From Paenibacillus vini (GTDB lineage: Bacteria; Bacillota; Bacilli; Paenibacillales; Paenibacillaceae), in assembly GCF_018403325.1 (NCBI RefSeq), contig NZ_BOSL01000001.1, positions 124,001 to 188,000 of the forward strand: a DNA stretch of 64,000 bases. Direction: 5' to 3'. Under the pieces are notes generated by a model. The model saw only the letters and a program-made list of their open reading frames with translations, was not told where the DNA came from and made no database searches. Made by a program: the position numbers and the translations under genes. Shown here one piece after another: positions 51,698-60,607 of the stretch (positions are counted from its first letter, which is position 1; every line of letters begins with the position of its first letter).

Positions 51698-51902
51698 GCG
51701 GCTGTTCAAGTTTTCCGCTGTCATCCAAGGTCAACGGGTTTAAGCTTGCAATGGATCGTAGGGATTCGTATAAAAACATGTGAAATTTACAAGAATCCAT
51801 CTTGCATAGATACATATCTTTTAATATCGGATCTTTGTATACTTGCTGTAATAAAAATTCTAGAAGCATACGCTGCATGAATAACAGCAGAAAGGAAGTC
51901 TT

Positions 51903-54830
51903 ATGGAATTTACTATTACTTGGCGGATGCCAAAAAATGAAAGCGCTACAAATCAGAGCCTATCCGTATCGGATGCTTTATTTTACCGGGAAGAGGAAGC
52001 GTTTAGCGGTGTGAATAAGATAGCCCAGAAGGTTATGCAGGATATGGAGCAGGTCTTTGGATATGCCCCGCAAGCAACTACAGACAGAAATCAACTGGGA
52101 ACCAATGTGGTTCTGTACGGAACAGTGGGCCACAGTCCTATGCTGCTTGAGCTCGAAGAGAACAGGTTGATTGATTTGTCCGAAATCAAAGGGAAGCGGG
52201 AGGTTTTTTTATTCCAAGTCATTGATCGTCCCTTTGACGGCGTTGAGAAGGCGTTGGTGATCGCGGGAAGCGATAAACGCGGCACAATTTACGGCCTTTT
52301 TCATCTGTCCGAGCGGCTTGGGGTTTCCCCTTTGGTAAATTGGGCGAACGTGAAGCCGGAGCGGAAGGAATCCTTCTCTCTAAGTGAGGATTTGAAATAT
52401 ATCTCAAAGGAACCGTCCGTTCGATACCGCGGCTTTTTTATCAATGATGAATGGCCGGCCTTTGGCAATTGGACTACGACCAATTTCGGCGGTTTTAATG
52501 CAAAAATGTATGAGCAAGTGTTTGAACTGCTGCTGAGGTTGAAAGGAAACTATCTCTGGCCTGCGATGTGGTCTGCCCGTTTTTATGATGACGGACCGGG
52601 CTTGGCCAATGCGGAATTGGCGGATGAGTATGGAGTCGTCATGGGAGCGTCCCATCATGAGCCCTGTTTGCGTTATGGGGAGGAGTATAAATATCTCCGC
52701 GGGAAGGATTCGATCTATGGCGATGCCTGGAATTTCATCAAGAACAGAGAAGGGATTACGAGATTCTGGGAAGACGGCCTGAAACGGAGCGGCAAATTTG
52801 AGAGTGTGATTACGGTCGGCATGCGCGGCGAGGCGGATACGGCTATCATGGGAAAAGGAGCTACACTTGCGGACAATATCCAGCTGCTGCGAGAGGTGCT
52901 GCAGACGCAAAACCGGCTGATCCGGGAAAATGTGTATTCAAACCTTTCGGAAGTTCCAAGAATGCTGGCTTTATATAAAGAGGTAGAGCCTTTCTTCTAT
53001 GGTGATAAGGACACGCCGGGGCTGATCAACTCCGAGGAGCTGGAGGACGTCATTTTAATGCTCTGCGATGATAATCATGGGAATCTCCGGACCTTGCCGA
53101 CGGAAGAGATGCGCAGCCATAAAGGCGGTTACGGCATGTATTATCATTTTGATTACCATGGCGGTCCGATCTCTTACGAATGGATTAACAGTTCCTACCT
53201 CCCGAAAATTTGGGAGCAGATGACGATGGCTTACGATTTTGGAATCCGCGATCTTTGGATCGTCAATGTGGGCGATATTGGCACGCAGGAGTTTCCGCTA
53301 TCTTATTTCCTTGATTTGGCCTATGACTTTGAAAAATGGGGAACCCAGGCCATCAACAAGACAGATTTATATACGAAGCAATGGATTCAAAGACAATTTT
53401 CCGACGGGTGGAGCGAGCGGGATCGGAGCAAGATCTTTGATCTCTTGACCGGTTATACCAAGATTGCGCATATTCGCAGGCCGGAACATATGAATTCAAA
53501 TGTATACCATCCCGTGAATTACAAAGAAAGTGATGAATTGTTACAGCGAATCGATGATCTGTTGGGACTGGCGGATGAACTATACAAGAGGGTAGATGAA
53601 GTGCATTTATCTGCTTATTATGCGTTAGTGTATTATCCGGTTGTAGGGAATCTCAATTTACAGAAGATGTGGCTGCTCACCGGCAAAAACCATTACAAAG
53701 CAAAGCTTGGAGAGATGGAAGCCAATAAGCTTACCGAACAAATAAGAGCGTGCTTGAAAAGAGACAGAGAGCTTGTGGCGGAGTTTCATGCAATAGAGGG
53801 CGGCAAGTGGTATGGCATGGGGCTTTCCGAGCATATCGGCTTCACGCAATGGAATGAGGACGAAGCTCAGAATCCGATTCTCATGAATGTGCTGCCTGCC
53901 AATAAACCCAGATTGCTGGTGACTGTGGACGGAACGACCCAGCGCAGTGAAGGAAGCTCCTGGCATATTAACAAATTAGGGATAAACGACTTTTTGCAGC
54001 CGGATGTGGAGGAAGCCTCTTTCACTATTTCGAGCATCAGTGACCTTCCTGCGGAGTATAAGATTACATGTGATGATCCATGGCTAACCTGCTCGAAGAC
54101 AGGCGGCATCCTGGATGGAAAAGAGAACGCAGCGGAAGTTATACAAGTTCGGATTGACCGTAGTGCGATAAAGGGCGGGACAGAGGGGTATATTTCCATA
54201 CAAATGCCGCTGGGTTCTTGCACGATTGTCGTAAATGCAGCCCAACATGATTACAGTGAGCTGCCTGATATGACCTTTGTGGACACGAAGGGGTACATTT
54301 CCATCGAGGCTGAGCATTATGCTCTGAACCAGGAAGCACCCCGTCAAAATGGGGACGTCAGCAGATTTGAAGTGATTGAGGGTTATGGCAAAACCTTATC
54401 CGCCGTGAAGGCTTATCCAACCACGCAATACTTTACCGCAGGGAAGGACGCACCATATCTGGAGTATCGTTTTGCCGTTGAGGAAGGCGGATTGTATGAT
54501 GTGGAGCTCTACATGCAGCCATCGAATCCGGTTACCAATGACGGAACGCTGCGCTACGGGATTCAAGTGAACGAGGAGGCGATTAACGTCGTCAATGCAC
54601 TTCCTGAGGGGTATCGGGTGGATGACTGGAATTGGGCGCAAGGCGTACTGAATCACATTCGCAGACACAGCACGACAGCAAGCTGTTCGGCAGGATTGAA
54701 TACCTTGAGGATTTTTGCTGTAAGTCCAGGGTTTGTCTTGGAAAAGTTGGTCATCTATCCGGCAGGAAAGAAGCCTGCGGACAGTTACCTGGGGCCAACA
54801 GAAACCTACTACACAGGTAAAAAGGGTTAG
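51903..54830 (+). CDS. Glycoside hydrolase family 115 protein (alpha-glucuronidase)
   Basis: A 975-residue enzyme of GH115, whose members remove (4-O-methyl)glucuronic acid from xylan. Conserved blocks: VIAGSDKRGTIYGLFHLSERLGVSPLVNW, SVRYRGFFINDEWPAFGNWTTTNFGG, LLRLKGNYLWPAMWSARFYDDGPGLANAELADEYGVVMGASHHEPCLR, WIVNVGDIGTQEFPLSYFLDLAYD. The C-terminal ~200 residues form the family's accessory beta domain (GYISIEAEHYALN). There is no signal peptide, so it acts in the cytoplasm on imported oligosaccharides. AAAGGAAG precedes the ATG. No xylan transporter adjoins it. Confidence 0.88.
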   Translation: MEFTITWRMPKNESATNQSLSVSDALFYREEEAFSGVNKIAQKVMQDMEQVFGYAPQATTDRNQLGTNVVLYGTVGHSPMLLELEENRLIDLSEIKGKREVFLFQVIDRPFDGVEKALVIAGSDKRGTIYGLFHLSERLGVSPLVNWANVKPERKESFSLSEDLKYISKEPSVRYRGFFINDEWPAFGNWTTTNFGGFNAKMYEQVFELLLRLKGNYLWPAMWSARFYDDGPGLANAELADEYGVVMGASHHEPCLRYGEEYKYLRGKDSIYGDAWNFIKNREGITRFWEDGLKRSGKFESVITVGMRGEADTAIMGKGATLADNIQLLREVLQTQNRLIRENVYSNLSEVPRMLALYKEVEPFFYGDKDTPGLINSEELEDVILMLCDDNHGNLRTLPTEEMRSHKGGYGMYYHFDYHGGPISYEWINSSYLPKIWEQMTMAYDFGIRDLWIVNVGDIGTQEFPLSYFLDLAYDFEKWGTQAINKTDLYTKQWIQRQFSDGWSERDRSKIFDLLTGYTKIAHIRRPEHMNSNVYHPVNYKESDELLQRIDDLLGLADELYKRVDEVHLSAYYALVYYPVVGNLNLQKMWLLTGKNHYKAKLGEMEANKLTEQIRACLKRDRELVAEFHAIEGGKWYGMGLSEHIGFTQWNEDEAQNPILMNVLPANKPRLLVTVDGTTQRSEGSSWHINKLGINDFLQPDVEEASFTISSISDLPAEYKITCDDPWLTCSKTGGILDGKENAAEVIQVRIDRSAIKGGTEGYISIQMPLGSCTIVVNAAQHDYSELPDMTFVDTKGYISIEAEHYALNQEAPRQNGDVSRFEVIEGYGKTLSAVKAYPTTQYFTAGKDAPYLEYRFAVEEGGLYDVELYMQPSNPVTNDGTLRYGIQVNEEAINVVNALPEGYRVDDWNWAQGVLNHIRRHSTTASCSAGLNTLRIFAVSPGFVLEKLVIYPAGKKPADSYLGPTETYYTGKKG

Positions 54831-54833
54831 ACG

Positions 54834-54858
54834 AAAGGGATGCCGAGGCATCCCTTTT
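54834..54858 (+). terminator. Terminator after the GH115 gene
   Basis: AAAGGGATGCC / GGCATCCCTTT with a two-base loop, then TTTT. Confidence 0.85.
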
Positions 54859-54902
54859 CTAATTCCGAAGTGAATATTCCTGTGGGTAAATGGGATGCTT
54901 TA

Positions 54903-54958
54903 ATTGTAAACATAAAAATTTAATGTGGTTGACAATAGAGAATTTAAGAGACTATAAT
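54903..54958 (+). promoter_or_regulatory. BirA box and promoter of the bioY operon
   Basis: ATTGTAAAC (54903-54911), 16 bases, GTTGACAAT (54928-54936) form a near-perfect inverted repeat matching the BirA operator pattern of Bacillota. The right half contains the -35 TTGACA (54929-54934), which is followed after 18 bases by TATAAT (54953-54958). Bound BirA-biotinyl-AMP would block the promoter. Confidence 0.75.
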
Positions 54959-55033
54959 TCATTTGCGCAACGTTGCTGTAATTAGATTCCAGCCGATTCT
55001 GATAGCCAATTAACAAAACGGAGGTAGCCCAAT

Positions 55034-55582
55034 TTGAAGACTAAGGAAATTGTTTATGCTGCATTGTTTACCGCATTCATGGCTGTACTTGGAATGATTC
55101 CGCCGATTCCATTAGGCTTTATTCCGGTCCCTGTGACCGCACAGACGCTTGGTGTTATGCTTGCGGGATGCTTTTTAGGGAAAAAACCGGCCGCGATGAG
55201 CTTAATCTTGTTTATCGTCCTGGTGGCTATAGGTTTGCCGATCTTGTCGGGCGGCCGCGGGGGGTTGGCTCCACTCGTGGGACCGTCTGCAGGGTACATA
55301 TTCAGCTGGCCGATCGCTGCCTTTCTGATTGGTTACGCTTCGGAGAAGATTTGGCCCAAGTTAAGAATGTGGAAGCTGCTGACCATTAATATTCTGTTTG
55401 GCGTTCTCTTGGTCAGCTTGATTGGAGCTCCCGTTATGGCACTGATCACGCATACCTCTATCTGGGCAGGACTAATCGGTTCGGCAGTCTATCTGCCGGG
55501 CGATATTATTAAAGCGGTTATAGCGGCGGTGGTGGCATTCCAGTTGAGAGCGATCAGTCCTATTGAAGAGAAGGCGCACTAG
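55034..55582 (+). CDS. bioY: BioY, substrate-binding subunit of a biotin ECF transporter
   Basis: A 182-residue, six-helix S-component. Diagnostic BioY motifs: GFIPVPVTAQTLGVMLAG, GGRGGLAPLVGPSAGYIFSW and YLPGDIIKA. It binds biotin in the membrane and couples to an EcfA-EcfA'-EcfT module, which the same operon encodes 4.2 kb downstream. The start is a TTG at 55034 with GGAGGT eight bases upstream. First gene after the BirA box. Confidence 0.92.
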   Translation: MKTKEIVYAALFTAFMAVLGMIPPIPLGFIPVPVTAQTLGVMLAGCFLGKKPAAMSLILFIVLVAIGLPILSGGRGGLAPLVGPSAGYIFSWPIAAFLIGYASEKIWPKLRMWKLLTINILFGVLLVSLIGAPVMALITHTSIWAGLIGSAVYLPGDIIKAVIAAVVAFQLRAISPIEEKAH

Positions 55583-55619
55583 CTCGTAAGGATTATTTTT
55601 TAAGCAGGTGATCACCTAA

Positions 55620-57110
55620 ATGAATTTATTAACCTTTCTTATACGTCATTCTTCACGAATTCCGGATCGGATCGCCATCGCCCATAACCGGGGCAGCCTT
55701 ACTTATTCGGCATTGGCACAGCGGGTCCGGAGAGTTGCTAACGGTCTGAAGCAAGGCGGCCATACCCGCCGAAATGTTGCGATACTGACCGGCAATCGGG
55801 TGGAGTTTGTGGAGATTTTTCTAGGGGCTGTCTACGCAGGTTATGTCCCTGTGCCTATGGACCCCAAATGGAGCCCAATTGAAATAAACGCCGTGTTACG
55901 GCAGTGTGAACCGGGGATTATTTTTGCGGAAGAGGCTTATTCCCAGCATATTGGTTCGTCTTACGAACCGGCCGGGCGAGTTGAAATCATCACGTTATCT
56001 GAGGGAAACTCGGATGATTATGACTCGTGGGTAGCCTCCTTCGCGCCGGAAGCCGAACCGGAGGCCGGTAATGAGTTGTTGTTCATCGGTTTTACTTCGG
56101 GAACTACTGGAGTTCCAAAGGGATTTATGCGCACTCCGCTGTCCTGGCTAACAAGCTTTGAAGCCACGAGGGAAGCATTCCGGCTCGATATGCAGCATTG
56201 TATGGCCCCCGGTCCGCTTGTTCACTCCTTATCGTTATTTGCCTTGATGCAAAGTCTGTACTTTGGCGCCACCTTCCATCTCGTCGAGCAATTTCATGCG
56301 GATGAGGTGCTGGAGCGATGCACAGCGGTTCCTGATATGATCTTGTTTGTCGTACCTACGATGATTGAGTCATTACTGCAACAGGCTAATCCCGGAAGAG
56401 CATCCATTCAAGCTCTGATCAGCTCAGGCGGCAAGTGGTCGGAGCAGTCGAAGCAGAAGTGCCGGGAAGTTTTCGAACAGTCAAGGCTGTATGAATACTA
56501 TGGCTCTTCCGAGGCTAGTTATATCAGTTATATGGACGTTTATGAGACAAGTAGACCCGGGTCGGTCGGACGCCCGTTTCCCGGGGTAGAACTATCGATT
56601 CGTAATGAGCAGGATCAGGAGGTTCCCGCTGGAGAGACGGGGCAGCTCTATGTTCGAAGCGGTATGGTGTTCCGGGGCTATTATCGGTTAGACGAGGAGA
56701 CGGCTGCGGTATTCCAGGATGGGTGGCTTACTACGGGAGATTATATGTCCGTCGATCAGGATGGATATTTATACTTGGCCGGGCGCTCCAAAAACAGGAT
56801 GATCACCGGCGGCTTGAATGTTTTCCCCGAAGAAGTGGAGACGGTATTGCAGCAGCTTCCCGCTATTCAGGAAGTTATGATATTGGGAGTGCCGGATGAA
56901 CGCTGGGGGGAGAGAATAACTGCAGTTATTCAGTGGCAAGGAGATCAACGTTTGAGTCTGGATGAAGTGAAGGGCCACTGCCGCAACTATTTGGCAAGTT
57001 ATAAGGCTCCCAAGCAGCTGATCAGCGTAGATCGGTTCATTTATACAAGCAGCGGGAAGATCGCACGTCGGCAGATGAGAGAATATGTCTTGAAAGAAGT
57101 GGCGAAATGA
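55620..57110 (+). CDS. Acyl-CoA ligase (AMP-forming), YhfT-like
   Basis: A 496-residue ANL-superfamily enzyme. P-loop FIGFTSGTTGVPKGFMR, YEYYGSSEASYISYMD, the TTGDYMSVDQDGYLYLAGRSKNRMITGG hinge, and the adenylation Lys near the C-terminus (YTSSGKIARRQMREYV). It activates a carboxylic acid to its CoA thioester. The Bacillus subtilis relative YhfT sits in the BirA-regulated yhfU-yhfT-yhfS cluster. The stop overlaps the thiolase start by 4 bp. The acid is unknown; pimelate, a longer dicarboxylate or a fatty acid are candidates by context. Confidence 0.87.
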   Translation: MNLLTFLIRHSSRIPDRIAIAHNRGSLTYSALAQRVRRVANGLKQGGHTRRNVAILTGNRVEFVEIFLGAVYAGYVPVPMDPKWSPIEINAVLRQCEPGIIFAEEAYSQHIGSSYEPAGRVEIITLSEGNSDDYDSWVASFAPEAEPEAGNELLFIGFTSGTTGVPKGFMRTPLSWLTSFEATREAFRLDMQHCMAPGPLVHSLSLFALMQSLYFGATFHLVEQFHADEVLERCTAVPDMILFVVPTMIESLLQQANPGRASIQALISSGGKWSEQSKQKCREVFEQSRLYEYYGSSEASYISYMDVYETSRPGSVGRPFPGVELSIRNEQDQEVPAGETGQLYVRSGMVFRGYYRLDEETAAVFQDGWLTTGDYMSVDQDGYLYLAGRSKNRMITGGLNVFPEEVETVLQQLPAIQEVMILGVPDERWGERITAVIQWQGDQRLSLDEVKGHCRNYLASYKAPKQLISVDRFIYTSSGKIARRQMREYVLKEVAK

Positions 57111-58258
57111 CAGAGGTTGTAATGGTCATGGCAAAACGGACGCCCATCGGCAAAATTGGCGGTCAATTCAGTACACTTGAGCCGGAGCAACTGCTTGCGC
57201 CGGTAATTCGCCACATCGTCTCGGAGTCGCAGGTGCCCCCGGAATGGATTGATGATGTAATTATCGGCAATGTGGTAGGACCCGGGGGGAACATTGCACG
57301 GGTTGCCGCCCTGGAAGCCGGACTTCCCGTTACCGTGCCGGGTCTGACGATTGATCGCCAGTGCGGGTCGGGACTGGAAGCTATTCATTTGGCTGCCCGT
57401 CTCATTCAGAGTGGAGCGGGAGAGGTGTACCTGGCGGGCGGGGTCGAGAGCACTAGCCGTGCACCCTGGAAAATGTTTAAGCCCGAGACACTTACAGGCA
57501 CACCTAAGCTTTATACACGCGCTCCCTTTACACCAAGCGCTTATGGTGACCCGGATATGGGTCTGGCCGCGGAAAATGTAGCCCGGAAGTATGGGATTTC
57601 CAGAGAAGAGCAAGATCTGTACGCCTTGAACAGCCATCGGAAGGCTGTTCTCGCCAAGCAGACAGGCCGGTTTCGGCAGGAGATTGTGCCTCTTCAAGTG
57701 AATGGACATTGGGTCGCCGAGGATGAATGTCCAAGGGCGGATACCAGCCTGGATAAATTGCAAAGGCTGAAGCCGGTCTTTTTGGACCAAGGCACCGTTA
57801 CCGCCGGCAATGCCTGTCCCGTAAATGACGGGGCGGCTCTTGTGCTGCTCATGTCGCGCGATAAATGCGAGCAGCTAAATCTGCGGCCGGTGTTACGCTT
57901 CGTGGATGCGCAGGCGGCAGGAGTGGACCCCGAATATTTGGGGATCGGTCCTGTTCCGGCCGTAAACAGACTGCTAAGCCGCCGGCAACTCGGCATAACA
58001 GATTTGGACGCGATCGAGTTCAATGAAGCTTTTGCCTCCCAGGTTCTGGCGTCGCTGGGAGAGCTGCAAATTCCACAGGACAAGGTGAATCCCGGAGGCG
58101 GTGCGTTGGCCTTAGGTCATCCTTATGGAGCATCGGGCGCCATCCTGATTACCCGTTTATTCGCTGAGATGCTGCAGAACCCTTTTAAACGGGGGATAGC
58201 CACATTGGGGATTGGCGGAGGAATGGGACTTGCCGTTTTGGTGGAGGCGTTTGAATGA
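57107..58258 (+). CDS. Thiolase family protein, YhfS-like, lacking the second catalytic Cys
   Basis: A 383-residue thiolase. The nucleophile is C86 (TIDRQCGSGLEA); EFNEAFASQ and GGGALALGHPYGASGA (H338) are intact. The motif near the C-terminus, usually a Cys-containing CxG/CIGGG that gives the general base, reads ATLGIGGGMG with Gly at 368. Deprotonation of acetyl-CoA would be impaired, or another group does it. By context it makes or cleaves a 3-oxoacyl-CoA. Start and stop overlap both neighbours by 4 bp (ATGA), so it is tightly coupled. Confidence 0.87.
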   Translation: MTEVVMVMAKRTPIGKIGGQFSTLEPEQLLAPVIRHIVSESQVPPEWIDDVIIGNVVGPGGNIARVAALEAGLPVTVPGLTIDRQCGSGLEAIHLAARLIQSGAGEVYLAGGVESTSRAPWKMFKPETLTGTPKLYTRAPFTPSAYGDPDMGLAAENVARKYGISREEQDLYALNSHRKAVLAKQTGRFRQEIVPLQVNGHWVAEDECPRADTSLDKLQRLKPVFLDQGTVTAGNACPVNDGAALVLLMSRDKCEQLNLRPVLRFVDAQAAGVDPEYLGIGPVPAVNRLLSRRQLGITDLDAIEFNEAFASQVLASLGELQIPQDKVNPGGGALALGHPYGASGAILITRLFAEMLQNPFKRGIATLGIGGGMGLAVLVEAFE

Positions 58259-58632
58259 ACAACCTTCGATTTCGGGTGCATCTGTCCGAGGAGGCAATCG
58301 TCCAATATGCAGCTTCTATTGAAGCGCCGTTGCAGCGAATAGGCGCAGCATTAGTCGCACCTTCAACCATGCCGATTACGTTCTGGAAAATAGCCGACGC
58401 CCCTTGGCTCCATATGCCGGAGCCGCTGATTCACGGAATCCAACAATTCCACTATGAGGCGCCGCTGACGTCAGGTATGGAGCTGGATTGCGATCTATCT
58501 TTAACCCGGGTCGAGAACAAGACCGGTCGTCAGGGCGCTTTGACTCTATATACGCATTCCCTGATCTGCACCTGCGCCGGTAAACGCATTGTGACCGTGG
58601 AAACGGCGTTGATCTCGGTAGGTGACAAATGA
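58255..58632 (+). CDS. MaoC-like dehydratase N-terminal-type subunit
   Basis: A 125-residue hotdog protein of the FAS1-like dehydratase / MaoC_dehydrat_N kind: SIEAPLQRIGAALVAPSTMPITFW, then QQFHYEAPLTSGMELDCDLSLTRVENK and LTLYTHSLICTCAGKRIVTVETALI. It lacks the catalytic D-x4-H of hydratases, which its neighbour has. The two genes overlap by 4 bp and probably form a heterodimeric (R)-specific enoyl-CoA hydratase/3-hydroxyacyl dehydratase, like mycobacterial HadAB. Confidence 0.8.
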   Translation: MNNLRFRVHLSEEAIVQYAASIEAPLQRIGAALVAPSTMPITFWKIADAPWLHMPEPLIHGIQQFHYEAPLTSGMELDCDLSLTRVENKTGRQGALTLYTHSLICTCAGKRIVTVETALISVGDK

Positions 58633-58988
58633 TGAGAAAGCTGATTACTGCAGCGGCAATTACGGAATATGCCGATATTACCGGGGATCAAGCCCCGATT
58701 CATATTCAGGCCGAAGCTGCAAGACAAGCCGGGTACCAAGCTCCGATTGCCCATGGGATGTATCTTATGGGATTGGCACAGTCGATTTACTTGGCAGAGC
58801 ATCCTACCCACTGGATTCAGTCTTATAGCATGAAGTTTCACAGGCCGCTCGTGCAGGGAACATGGGCGTGCTTTTCCTATGAAGCTTGTAACGGTGAAAT
58901 TCAAGTTAAAGTTACTGCAGAAGACGAAGCTGGGGAGGTTATCGCCACGGGTGTTTTTTCCGTGAAAGAGGGGGGATTGTCCTTATGA
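58629..58988 (+). CDS. MaoC family (R)-hydratase catalytic subunit
   Basis: A 119-residue hotdog hydratase. ITGDQAPIHIQAEAARQAGYQAPIAHGMYLMGL has the catalytic Asp-x4-His and the following APIAHG of PhaJ/HadB-type enzymes. It interconverts (R)-3-hydroxyacyl and trans-2-enoyl thioesters. Two ATGs stand in tandem (58629, 58632). It overlaps its partner upstream by 4 bp and the SDR downstream by 4 bp. Confidence 0.85.
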   Translation: MMRKLITAAAITEYADITGDQAPIHIQAEAARQAGYQAPIAHGMYLMGLAQSIYLAEHPTHWIQSYSMKFHRPLVQGTWACFSYEACNGEIQVKVTAEDEAGEVIATGVFSVKEGGLSL

Positions 58989-59806
58989 GGACAGCGTTGA
59001 TTACCGGAGCAAGCAGAGGGATTGGCCGCAGCATCGCATTGGAACTCGGGCGTAACGGCTATCGGGTTGCGGTGAATGGCTTGCACGAAGAACGGATCTA
59101 CGCCGTTGTCGAGGAAATTCGCCAAAGGGGAGGCGTAGCCGAGGGCTTTTGTGCTAATGTAGCGGACCCTTCTGTAGTTTCGAAAATGGTAGAGATGGTT
59201 ACGGCGCGATATGGCGCCATTGATGTCTTGATTCACAATGCCGGTAATTTACAGGATCGCAAATGTGGACTGATGACGGATCCAGAGTGGAATTCGGTGC
59301 TGGATGTTCACTTGAACGGGGCTTTTTACTGTATTCAGCGCGTCCTTCCTTTTATGGCCCCTCAGGGGGGAGACATTCTGCTGATGACTTCAACGGCGGG
59401 ACTAAAGGGCTCTGTAGGTCAGGTCAATTATAGCGCCGCCAAAGCCGGCATACTCGGGATGGTATGGACGCTCGCAGCCGAGTTGCGGCGGGATCGGATC
59501 AGGATTAATGCGATTGCTCCTGCCGCTCTGACCGATATGACTCGCCCTGTTATTGAATATTTAATGGACAAGCACGCAAAACGGAATGAGCCCTTACCGG
59601 CATTCTGGCAGGTTGGCGAAGCGGATGATGTAGCCCGGTTTGTGGGTTTGCTTCTGGAGCAGCAGGACCCGGATCTGACCGGGGAAGTATTTGGCGTCAA
59701 TGGCTCCCAAATCACCCGCTGGCAGAAGCCGCTGCCCGTCTTGACCGTGAATGGTGGAGCCGAGGATTTCTTTACAGCATGGAAGCATCGGGAGGAGAAG
59801 CAATAG
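58985..59806 (+). CDS. FabG-like SDR (3-oxoacyl thioester reductase)
   Basis: A 273-residue classical SDR with TGASRGIGRSIALELG, HNAG, Ser in LLMTSTAGLKG and YSAAKAG. It is longer than FabG (~246) by a C-terminal tail (RWQKPLPVLTVNGGAEDFFTAWKHREEKQ). In this operon it would reduce the 3-oxoacyl product of the thiolase, or oxidise the 3-hydroxyacyl intermediate. Its stop is directly followed by the ecfA1 start. Confidence 0.87.
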   Translation: MRTALITGASRGIGRSIALELGRNGYRVAVNGLHEERIYAVVEEIRQRGGVAEGFCANVADPSVVSKMVEMVTARYGAIDVLIHNAGNLQDRKCGLMTDPEWNSVLDVHLNGAFYCIQRVLPFMAPQGGDILLMTSTAGLKGSVGQVNYSAAKAGILGMVWTLAAELRRDRIRINAIAPAALTDMTRPVIEYLMDKHAKRNEPLPAFWQVGEADDVARFVGLLLEQQDPDLTGEVFGVNGSQITRWQKPLPVLTVNGGAEDFFTAWKHREEKQ

Positions 59807-60607
59807 ATGCTTATTTTCGACCAGGTTCATTATTATTATCGTAAAGGGCAGCCCCTCCTCGCTTCTGTGAGCTTCGAGATTCAGGAGGGCGAATTCGTAG
59901 CTATCGTGGGGGGAAACGGGAGCGGCAAATCCACGCTGGCCCGGTTAATGAATGGATTGCTGCAGCCGAGGGAAGGGGAAGTGCGCCTTGGGCATCTGAG
60001 CACACGGAATACCGATGATTTGATCAAGATTCGGGAGCAGGTGGGGCTTGTCTTTCAAAGTCCGGACGATCAATTTATTACCACTTCCGTTTTGGACGAG
60101 GTGGTATTCGGGTTAGAGAATCTCCGTGTCCCCAGAGAAGAAATGAGCGTCCGTGTAAAACAGGCATTGCGGGCTGTCCAAATGGAGGATTATGCGGAAG
60201 CGATGCCGCATAAGCTGTCCGGCGGGCAGAAGCAGCGTACCGCTATCGCGTCGATTCTGGCCATGCGCCCCCGTATCCTTGTCTTTGATGAAGCTACTTC
60301 TATGCTTGATCCGCAGGGAAGAAGTCAGGTCCTGTCGGTGATGCATGAGCTCCATCGGCAAGGCATGACGATCATCCATATCACTCACCATATGGACGAG
60401 GTGCTGGAGGCGGAACGGGTCCTGCTTCTGAATGGCGGGGCCATTGCATTTGACGGAACTCCGCCCGAGCTGTTTCGAACGGGAACGCTTGCGGATCATC
60501 CATTGGATCAGCCCTTTGCCGTAAGGCTGCAACATGCTCTTGGTTTAAACACCGGGCTGAAAGCCGACTGGAAGGAGATGATCCGCACCCAATGGCCTAC
60601 GAGTTAA
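59807..60607 (+). CDS. ecfA1: ECF transporter ATPase A1
   Basis: A 266-residue ABC ATPase: Walker A VGGNGSGKST (residues 35-43), Q-loop LVFQSPDDQFITTSVLDEVVFGLEN (the ECF-type motif), signature LSGGQKQRTA, Walker B ILVFDEATSMLD and HITHHMDEV. It drives vitamin uptake together with EcfA2 and EcfT. Overlaps ecfA2 by 16 bp. Its place behind bioY and five thioester enzymes, instead of the usual ribosomal-protein cluster, suggests a dedicated biotin module. Confidence 0.9.
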   Translation: MLIFDQVHYYYRKGQPLLASVSFEIQEGEFVAIVGGNGSGKSTLARLMNGLLQPREGEVRLGHLSTRNTDDLIKIREQVGLVFQSPDDQFITTSVLDEVVFGLENLRVPREEMSVRVKQALRAVQMEDYAEAMPHKLSGGQKQRTAIASILAMRPRILVFDEATSMLDPQGRSQVLSVMHELHRQGMTIIHITHHMDEVLEAERVLLLNGGAIAFDGTPPELFRTGTLADHPLDQPFAVRLQHALGLNTGLKADWKEMIRTQWPTS

